Positions 49,637-54,626 of a stretch of DNA of 54,626 bases are shown here, piece after piece. Origin of the DNA: an uncultured Pseudomonadota bacterium (GTDB lineage Bacteria; Pseudomonadota; Gammaproteobacteria; Steroidobacterales; Steroidobacteraceae); NCBI GenBank assembly GCA_903832085.1, contig CAIKZZ010000019.1:1-54626 (forward strand), given 5' to 3'. Position 1 is the first letter of the stretch, and the number at the start of each line of letters is the position of its first letter. A model generated the notes under the pieces. That model was not told where the DNA came from. It made no database searches and saw only the letters and a list, made by a program, of their open reading frames with translations. Made by a program: the position numbers and the translations under genes.

Positions 49637-50215
49637 ATGCACTGCCGCTCTGTTTACTTCCTAGGCTTTGCGGCTCTTGAGCTGCTGCTGGCAACGCATG
49701 CGCAGGCCAAGGATTGGTATACAGGACTCGACGTTGGCTATGGCGCTGCACAGGTAGATACGCGGCTGGGCCCTACGGATGTACGCTCAGCGTTCAGTCT
49801 CAGGGGCGGTGTCTTGGTTGATGTCACTCCACGCCTAAGCGCAGAACTTGACTACCTTGCGATCGAGCGGCATGCGGCGAGCTATCAACTCCCACCCACG
49901 CTCGCTAAGCAGGATGGGATCGTACTCGCTGGGCTCATCAAACAACCGCTAGGGAGACTGAATATCTTTCTGAAAGCCGGTGCCGCGCATCTTTACAGCG
50001 AGACGCACTACGTACTGCCTTATATACGCTGCACACCGCAGAAGCCTGATTGCGCACAGGTACTCGACAAACAGCAAGTGACGCTACCTATCGTGGGCTT
50101 AGGGGCCGAGTGGCGTCATGCCGACTGGAGGATGCGCGTGCAGTATGAACTCATCACGCCACAACGCTGGCATGCAGATTCCTTGTCGGTGGGAATTTAC
50201 CGTCGTTGGCACTGA
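49637..50215 (+). CDS. small outer-membrane beta-barrel protein
   Basis: The 192-residue protein has a signal peptide ending THAQA and then alternating strand-like segments ending in an aromatic residue and charged tail (IYRRWH). The pattern WYTGLDVGYGAAQVDTRL and later GAAHLYSETHYVLPY resembles eight-stranded OmpA-like/porin_OMP barrels. Two cysteines (RCTPQKPDC) probably pair in an external loop. GGAG lies six bases before the ATG. The ligand and role are unknown. Confidence 0.7.
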   Translation: MHCRSVYFLGFAALELLLATHAQAKDWYTGLDVGYGAAQVDTRLGPTDVRSAFSLRGGVLVDVTPRLSAELDYLAIERHAASYQLPPTLAKQDGIVLAGLIKQPLGRLNIFLKAGAAHLYSETHYVLPYIRCTPQKPDCAQVLDKQQVTLPIVGLGAEWRHADWRMRVQYELITPQRWHADSLSVGIYRRWH

Positions 50216-50284
50216 TCAGCTCCCGCAGAATGAACCGCTTTTTTTTAAACCGAATTGCTGGACGACCACGACTCTCCTAACTAA

Positions 50285-50326
50285 AAGCAGGTAAAAATGT
50301 CTCGACGTCACCTGACCCACCTGCTT
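50285..50326. repeat. 8-bp inverted repeat
   Basis: AAGCAGGT at 50285-50292 and ACCTGCTT at 50319-50326 are perfect inverted repeats 26 bases apart. They lie immediately before a second, stronger hairpin and may mark the end of a lost element. Confidence 0.4.
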
Positions 50327-50330
50327 GCAC

Positions 50331-50361
50331 GGTAATCCCCCCACTTTTGTGGGGGATTACC
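50331..50361. repeat. strong hairpin adjoining the Lrp fragment
   Basis: GGTAATCCCCCCAC and GTGGGGGATTACC form a 13-bp stem with one bulged C around TTTT. Homology to Lrp begins two bases after the hairpin. No T-run follows on either strand. It may be the scar or end of an inserted element. Confidence 0.6.
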
Positions 50362-50362
50362 T

Positions 50363-50596
50363 CATGCCGCACCCGACCGGCAGCAGTTCGAGGGCTTCAT
50401 CGACGCACATGCCGAGATCATGGAGTGCTATTCCATGTCTGGTGAGTGGGATTACCTGTTGCGGGTCATGGTCTCAGACGTTGCCGCCTACGAGCGCTTC
50501 CTGATGCGCGAGCTGCTCGCCCACCCAACTGTTGCGACAGCTGCGTCACACTTTGCTCTCAACCAAGTTAAGTACACCACTGCCGTCCCCATTTAA
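50363..50596 (+). pseudogene. Lrp/AsnC-family regulator, C-terminal fragment
   Basis: The frame encodes the last 77 residues of an Lrp/AsnC regulator: HAAPDRQQFEGFIDAHAEI, then ECYSMSGEWDYLLRVM and a VKYTTAVPI end. This is the ligand-binding RAM domain. The N-terminal helix-turn-helix half is missing; just upstream is a strong hairpin and unrelated sequence. The fragment has no stop or frameshift, so the loss may be recent or the fragment may have moved with the hairpin. It cannot bind DNA alone and is probably non-functional. Confidence 0.8.
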
Positions 50597-50714
50597 GGTG
50601 CTACAGCGGCCACCAAGGCAACCGACAGCGCTAGCTTCAAGTCGCTCATGGCGAGTTCAGGACATGGTAGCGACGCATCGCCTGTTACGTGAGTTGCATC
50701 CAGCAATGACGTTT

Positions 50715-50752
50715 GGAAATTGGTGGGTAGTGCACAGATCAACGACCACTTG
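50715..50752. repeat. possible decayed copy of the tRNA-Lys 3' attachment sequence
   Basis: The plus strand reads GGAAATTGGTGGG and then shares GTG and GATC with the region at 54249-54290, in the same orientation. It looks like a diverged tRNA 3' end (minus-strand CCCACCAATTTCC). Similarity fades further on, so chance remains possible. Confidence 0.35.
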
Positions 50753-50863
50753 GTAGAGGGTTAAGGTGATCGACCAGCTTTAACTGACGCGCGTTTTCTC
50801 GCGTCCGCCCCCACTCATCGCAATAAAAAAACTGAAGCACGATGAGCCACACGCGGCTACTAC

Positions 50864-52549
50864 TTACGGCATGCGCTCAGCACCCTCCACTAAAGAGTGG
50901 CATGCCTTGAGTGCATCTTTAAACATATAGAAATAATTATCACTGCCGACTAGATCAAGTATTTTACTGCGCATCAGCTTAGCGTACACGCGGTGGTTGG
51001 CGCCGGCGAGCATCACGCGCACATGTCGGTGGTGTAAATTAAGGATAATGTTTTCCAGAGCCTGTAGGCCGCTTAAGTCAATAAACGGCACCCACTTTAG
51101 GCGAATGATCATAATTTTCGGATCGGTGTGTGTGCCTCGAATGGCTCGCTCAAAGGCTTCGGCCGCTGCGAAAAACATAGGTCCTTGCACGGAGAACACC
51201 AATACCTCGGGTGGCAAAGCATGCATATTGAGTGCGGTAAGTTCAGGCGCGATATCCTCGACCGTGGATTCGCTCACTTCGACGCTACTGGCCATACGTC
51301 TCATAAAATGCAACGTCGCCAAAATGACCCCGATGTTCACTGCAACCACAATGTCAGCGAAAACGGTCAACGTAAAGGTAACTAATAAGACAACCACATC
51401 CGCGCGCGGCGCACGACGTAGTATTTTCACAAAGTGGGCAGCCTCGCTCATATTCCAGGCGACTACGAACAAAATCGCTGCGAGTACAGCTAACGGAATG
51501 TGTACAGCTAAAGGAGCAAATACCACTAAGATCAGCAGGAGCGTGAGGGAATGAACGATTCCCGACAGTGGACTGGTGGCGCCGTTTCGTATGTTAGTGG
51601 CAGTACGCGCAATGGCACCGGTCGCAGCGAAGCCCCCAAAGAGCGGGGCTACTAGGTTTGCAAGGCCCTGACCAATGAGTTCTTGATTGGAGTGATGCTG
51701 CGTGCCTGCCATACCATCTGCAATCACGGCGGACAGCAAGGACTCAATGGCGCCTAGCATGGCGATCGCAAAGGCAGGCCCGATTAATTCAACGAGTCGG
51801 CTAATACTGATGACGGGTAGATGAAAGGCTGGTATGCCACTGGGGATTCCCCCAAACGCAGAGCCAATCGTTTGCACACTGTGAAATTGGAAGTGTGCTT
51901 GGGCCAGCGTTGCGAGCAGCAACGCGATGAGCGGCCCTGGAATGCGCTTTAAACCTGGTATTTTTGGAGCTACGAGCAGTACTGCCAGTGATAATGACGA
52001 GAGCCCCGTGGTGGTGATATCCAGCGCGGGCAGCAGTTCTATGACGTGTAGCAGTTTTAGGTGAAAGTGCGCATCGTGCGGGGTGGGGATACCAAAAAAA
52101 GCTGGCCATTGACCTACCCAGATGATGACACCGATGCCAGCCGTAAAACCTAAGATCACTGAATAGGGTATGAAGCGGATGACATTGCCGAGGCGTGCGC
52201 TGCCTAAGGCCACCAGCATCACACCTGCCATCAGTGTCGCAATCTGTAAGCCTTCAAAGCCATGGTGTGCCGTGATAGCGGCTAACACCACGATAAAAGC
52301 ACCTGTTGGTCCAGCGATCTGTAATCGGCTACCGCCGAAAATAGACACTATCAGACTCGCGACAATGGCAGTGTAAATGCCCTGTTCTGGTTTGGCTCCG
52401 GATGCAATCGCAAATGCCATGGCCAATGGCAGAGCCACCACCGCAACGATAACCCCAGAAAGGATATTTGGTAACCACTGGCGCTTGGCAAAAAGGCCAG
52501 CTCGGTAAGCTTCCATCAGGGCAGGTGCCCAAGTGCGGGATTGGCTCAT
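50864..52549 (-). CDS. SulP-family inorganic anion transporter
   Basis: The protein of about 561 residues is a SulP/SLC26 transporter, which moves sulfate, bicarbonate or other anions across the inner membrane. The N-terminal half has the family motif LSGVIVAVVALPLAMAFAIA followed by about twelve membrane segments. A cytoplasmic STAS domain starts near residue 440, with MIIRLKWVPFIDLSGLQALE as its core. The ATG at 52549 (MSQSRTW) is taken; an earlier start five codons upstream is possible. The substrate cannot be told. It is divergent from a small PAS protein. Confidence 0.9.
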   Translation of the reverse strand: MSQSRTWAPALMEAYRAGLFAKRQWLPNILSGVIVAVVALPLAMAFAIASGAKPEQGIYTAIVASLIVSIFGGSRLQIAGPTGAFIVVLAAITAHHGFEGLQIATLMAGVMLVALGSARLGNVIRFIPYSVILGFTAGIGVIIWVGQWPAFFGIPTPHDAHFHLKLLHVIELLPALDITTTGLSSLSLAVLLVAPKIPGLKRIPGPLIALLLATLAQAHFQFHSVQTIGSAFGGIPSGIPAFHLPVISISRLVELIGPAFAIAMLGAIESLLSAVIADGMAGTQHHSNQELIGQGLANLVAPLFGGFAATGAIARTATNIRNGATSPLSGIVHSLTLLLILVVFAPLAVHIPLAVLAAILFVVAWNMSEAAHFVKILRRAPRADVVVLLVTFTLTVFADIVVAVNIGVILATLHFMRRMASSVEVSESTVEDIAPELTALNMHALPPEVLVFSVQGPMFFAAAEAFERAIRGTHTDPKIMIIRLKWVPFIDLSGLQALENIILNLHHRHVRVMLAGANHRVYAKLMRSKILDLVGSDNYFYMFKDALKACHSLVEGAERMP

Positions 52550-52794
52550 CGCGACAGTGTGCACCCTCAGCCTCCCTAATACCTACGAACCTGCGTGGAC
52601 GACCAGGGAATTGACCTGACGTGAGATAGCTGGTTTCGCCTGATGCTCCCTAAATTAGCTGATCCACTGTGCGCCCATCCCAACAGAGGTCACGGCCAAC
52701 GCGGGAACCCGTATACTAGGACTGCGTCGGCGAGATAATACGAGCGCGTCGACCTATTCCAACCATGGCGCCGCTTATTAGGAACATCTTTACA

Positions 52795-53187
52795 ATGGCA
52801 AATTCTGTACATTTAGCAAACGAGAATTCCGAGTTACAACTGCTGCAAGCACTCGTTGAAAATAGCTTTGATTCAATTCTGATCACTGACGCATCTCGTG
52901 ATGGAAAAATCATTTATGCGAATAAGGCCTTTAAGACTCTGACAGGCTTTGATCCGGTTGCCGTTGTTGGCAAGACGCCGCGAATATTGCAAGGACCTGC
53001 GACCGACCAGAAAGTCATCGCCCGCCTCGCCACCGCGCTTAAATCAGGGGGCCGTTTTGAAGGTAAGGCCATAAACTACAAGAAAGATGGCACGCCTTTC
53101 ATTATGTTCTGGCGTGTGGTTCCAATTAAAGTAGGCCGTACAATCGTTGCTTGGGTCGCAATTCAACGTGAAACGTCAGCTATATAA
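52795..53187 (+). CDS. stand-alone PAS protein, LOV-like without the flavin cysteine
   Basis: The protein of about 130 residues is essentially one PAS domain. It follows the LOV framework: VENSFDSILITDASRDGKIIYANKAF, TLTGFD, then GKTPRILQGPATD and INYKKDGTPF. In LOV photoreceptors the middle motif is NCRFLQG, whose Cys bonds the flavin; here it is TPRILQG. Light sensing by the usual chemistry is therefore excluded, though flavin or another ligand may still bind. No output domain is present. The ATG at 52795 has AGGA ten bases upstream; an earlier ATG is at 52765. It is divergent from sulP. Confidence 0.75.
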   Translation: MANSVHLANENSELQLLQALVENSFDSILITDASRDGKIIYANKAFKTLTGFDPVAVVGKTPRILQGPATDQKVIARLATALKSGGRFEGKAINYKKDGTPFIMFWRVVPIKVGRTIVAWVAIQRETSAI

Positions 53188-53214
53188 GTCGCGGACGCTA
53201 GGACTCCTACAACC

Positions 53215-53331
53215 ATGCCTTTTGGAAAACGTAAGGGCATGTTGCTAGCGAATGTTCCTAGCGACTACACGCAGTGGCTGCTGACTCAAGGGGATATTGA
53301 TTCCTATTTGCAGAAGGCTTTAGGAAGTTAG
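53215..53331 (+). CDS. mini DUF3820-like protein
   Basis: A 38-codon frame reads MPFGKRKGMLLANVPSDYTQ and then WLLTQGDI and an Leu-rich end. This matches the core of DUF3820 (MPFGKYKGxxxxDLPxxYLxW), often fused or next to exonucleases. Usual members are about 60-80 residues, so this is a short version. AGGA lies about eleven bases upstream. It starts 28 bases after the PAS gene. It may be a real small gene or a remnant. Confidence 0.5.
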   Translation: MPFGKRKGMLLANVPSDYTQWLLTQGDIDSYLQKALGS

Positions 53332-53334
53332 GGA

Positions 53335-53493
53335 CTACTCGCCTTGACGCTTTAGATCTCGATAGAGCTTTTCATGCGGGCCAAACGTTAATAGCTTGAT
53401 ACTTTCTTGATCCACAATTCGATAAGCCAATAAACACTGCTGCTGGGAAAGTCTAAATTTATAAACAGCGCTATAAGTTCCTGTTTGGACCCT
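53335..53493 (-). pseudogene. RelE/ParE-superfamily toxin, C-terminal fragment
   Basis: The minus strand encodes 52 residues including AVYKFRLSQQQCLLAYRIVD and LLTFGPHEKLYRDLK, the C-terminal half of RelE/ParE-type toxins (family pattern YKFRxxxxRLAYRI, GPHENFYRDLK). An in-frame TAG precedes it and the N-terminal 40-50 residues are missing. No antitoxin gene is adjacent. It is a broken toxin gene in a toxin-antitoxin-rich stretch. Confidence 0.65.
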
Positions 53494-53546
53494 CTATAAA
53501 AAGTCCACTGTTGATATTGAACGCTAGACATGACACCTAGCTGCGA

Positions 53547-53566
53547 TGTATAAACACGTTTATACA
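53547..53566. promoter_or_regulatory. palindromic operator of the mazEF operon
   Basis: TGTATAAAC and GTTTATACA form a perfect nine-base inverted repeat with two bases between, ending 19 bases before the mazE start. MazE-type antitoxins repress their own operons at such palindromes. A promoter probably overlaps it. Confidence 0.65.
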
Positions 53567-53585
53567 TTTATCAGAGATTCAAAAC

Positions 53586-53840
53586 ATGAGTCGTCCAGCC
53601 ACTCAAATCATTCAAAAATGGGGCAACAGCCTCGCGGTCCGGATCCCGAGCACCGTGGCTAAATCGGCCCACTTGGTCGTCGGGCAAACTGTCACCGTAT
53701 CGTTGGACGGCGATGCCGTCGTCGTGTCACCGACGGGGACTCCGAGACTCACGCTCGCACAAAAGCTTGCGCAGTTCGATCCTAGCGTCCATGGCGGTGA
53801 AGCGATGGCGACTGATCCGATTGGCACGGAAGTGATCTAA
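53586..53840 (+). CDS. mazE: MazE/PemI-type antitoxin
   Basis: The 84-residue protein starts with the AbrB/SpoVT swapped-hairpin domain: IIQKWGNSLAVRIPSTVAKS and VGQTVTVSLDGDAVVVSP. The acidic C-terminus should wrap and block the toxin. The toxin start codon follows directly after its TAA. It is probably autorepressed through the palindrome just upstream. Confidence 0.92.
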   Translation: MSRPATQIIQKWGNSLAVRIPSTVAKSAHLVVGQTVTVSLDGDAVVVSPTGTPRLTLAQKLAQFDPSVHGGEAMATDPIGTEVI

Positions 53841-54203
53841 GTGCCACCAAAAAACTGGTGCCCAGATCGCCAAGAAATGATTTGGATTGACTTCAGCCCG
53901 CAAGCAGGACGCGAGATGCGCGATCCTCGCCCGCTCGCAGTGCTGTCCCCGCATTCCTTTAACGAACGAACAGGCATCGTCATTGGCCTACCAATGACGA
54001 CCGCAGAATACAACGCATCAAATCCATTCGCCGTTAAAGCCGATGCTAAGCGAGGCGTTGCCAGTTACATACTGACCCATCAGCCGAAATCTTTCGACTG
54101 GAGGGCTCGCCGTGCAAAGCCTCACCCCATGGGACGCGTCACTGACGAGGCTTTTCTTGCGGCATGTGATGCCCTTGAACAGATTATTCGAATCGGCAGG
54201 TAG
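53841..54203 (+). CDS. mazF: MazF/PemK-type mRNA endoribonuclease toxin
   Basis: The 120-residue protein matches the PemK/MazF toxin family, which cleaves mRNA at short sequences. DxxPQAGREMRDPRPLAVLSP (here IDFSPQAGREMRDPRPLAVL) is the family's first conserved block, with the catalytic Arg, and GIVIGLPMTT is the second with the catalytic Thr. The GTG start follows the mazE stop without a gap. Its length and motifs are intact, so the pair is probably functional. Confidence 0.92.
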   Translation: MPPKNWCPDRQEMIWIDFSPQAGREMRDPRPLAVLSPHSFNERTGIVIGLPMTTAEYNASNPFAVKADAKRGVASYILTHQPKSFDWRARRAKPHPMGRVTDEAFLAACDALEQIIRIGR

Positions 54204-54255
54204 CGTGAGGACGGCCAGTCAGCAGAGCGCGGCTACTTAAGGAGCGTCGGAAAAT

Positions 54256-54300
54256 TGGTGGGCCGTGTAGGGATCGAACCTACGACCAATTGATTAAGAG
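54256..54300 (-). tRNA. tRNA-Lys (CTT) 3' fragment, probable attachment site
   Basis: The minus strand holds the anticodon loop CTCTTAA, the 3' anticodon stem, the variable loop, a perfect T arm (GTAGG-TTCGATC-CCTAC), the acceptor strand ACGGCCC, A73 and CCA. The 5' half is absent: the sequence before the loop does not pair. Such 3' fragments are the usual far-end att copy left when an element integrates into a tRNA gene. Confidence 0.75.
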
Positions 54301-54573
54301 TAAAGATCCTGTTTTAAGCTGGCTTATCTTTCAATAAGTTATAAGGCGAGAATAACGGTGTGCAGCAAAGTGTGTAAGCGCGATGCAGTCTCCGCGCTTA
54401 GCCGACGGCTATAGCGCCGCCGACGTCACGCCCAACACCATGATCGTTCTGCGTCAGCCTCAAGGCGCCAACCAACTTATTTCCGTTCGTCACGCGGACG
54501 AAGCGCAGAGGGGCAACACTTTGCACCACCAAAACAACTTTACGTTTAACGTTAATCGTTATACTATCTGCAA
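54301..54573 (+). other. gene-free AT-rich stretch next to the tRNA fragment
   Basis: I see no convincing gene here. A 64-codon frame at 54383-54577 lacks a ribosome site, has no recognisable family and overlaps the next start. Near 54541-54565 there is TTAACGTTAA and a TATACT, which may be the promoter and operator of the toxin gene that follows. Confidence 0.4.
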
Positions 54574-54626
54574 ATGATCAAGAGCTTTCGCTGCGCTGAC
54601 ACTCAGGCGCTGTTCGAAACCGGCAA
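54574..54626 (+). CDS. higB: HigB-like toxin, N-terminal part (runs off the window)
   Basis: The last 53 bases open a frame MIKSFRCADTQALFETG. This closely matches the start of HigB/RelE-type ribosome-dependent mRNA toxins (MIKSFRHKGLKKLFETG). In this family the toxin gene precedes its antitoxin higA, which would lie beyond the window. A TATACT about nine bases upstream could be the -10 of its promoter. Only 17 residues are visible, so the call rests on the motif. Confidence 0.65.
   Translation, partial: MIKSFRCADTQALFETG

Noticed and set aside
50532-50756. 74-codon plus-strand frame after the Lrp fragment
   Set aside because: It begins in another frame within the Lrp fragment and shows no family features.
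54383-54577. 64-codon plus-strand frame before the HigB-like start
   Set aside because: No ribosome site, no family, and it overlaps the start of a better-supported gene.

Overview
This window is a chromosomal segment of a gammaproteobacterium. The evidence is gene content and order: smc-zipA-ligA, rpsO-pnp, dnaQ-rnhA-methyltransferase beside gloB-mltD, and tig-clpP-clpX-lon-tRNA-ppiD-fabI. The DksA homologue has a long Lys/Ala/Pro-rich N-terminal extension and has lost its zinc cysteines, a form I recall from Xanthomonadales-like lineages. A genus cannot be named from the sequence alone.

Left edge (1-3459): the tail of an IS3-family transposase runs into a truncated oligopeptide-binding lipoprotein, whose stop codon appears to be the first three bases of the IS end. 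Next come a 57-residue exported peptide, a perfect hairpin, and two tandem diverged paralogues of the DUF6502 type. The second paralogue overlaps the 3' end of ligA tail to tail.

Housekeeping core (3422-15900): ligA, zipA and smc lie on the minus strand (DNA repair/replication, division, chromosome condensation). queF, dksA, gluQ and phaR lie on the plus strand (queuosine synthesis, stringent response, tRNA modification, PHA regulation). rpsO-pnp on the minus strand has a recognisable promoter, an inter-gene terminator and a UUCG-loop terminator.

Envelope and polysaccharide region (16034-28632): a Wzi-like outer-membrane protein is coupled to pgi. It is followed by a UDP-glucuronate 4-epimerase, a TviB-type UDP-HexNAc dehydrogenase, dnaQ, rnhA and a methyltransferase. 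A WbpM-type 4,6-dehydratase then sits between the methyltransferase and gloB-mltD, splitting the usual neighbours. These sugar-nucleotide enzymes could feed a surface polysaccharide, but no glycosyltransferases or polymerase lie in the window.

Proteostasis region (28642-39115): fabI, an MDR oxidoreductase, ppiD, tRNA-Asp, tRNA-Val, lon, clpX, clpP, tig and tRNA-Leu. The usual hupB between lon and ppiD is missing.

Type IV pilus minor-pilin operon (about 40108-47900): fimT/gspH-like, pilV, pilW, pilX, pilY1 and pilE. Most are joined by 4-base ATGA overlaps. A CRP-type palindrome lies upstream. PilY1 has an N-terminal L-type-lectin-like region and two copies of a Gly/Thr-rich beta module of the kind seen in phage tail proteins.

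Right accessory region (47900-54626): an APC permease, a small outer-membrane barrel, a truncated Lrp/AsnC fragment behind strong inverted repeats, and a SulP anion transporter. These are followed by a stand-alone Cys-less LOV-like PAS protein, a mini DUF3820 protein, a broken RelE-type toxin and a complete MazEF pair with a palindromic operator. At the end lie a 45-base 3' fragment of tRNA-Lys(CTT), which looks like an attachment site, and the start of a HigB-like toxin. This end looks like the boundary of an integrated element that continues beyond the window.
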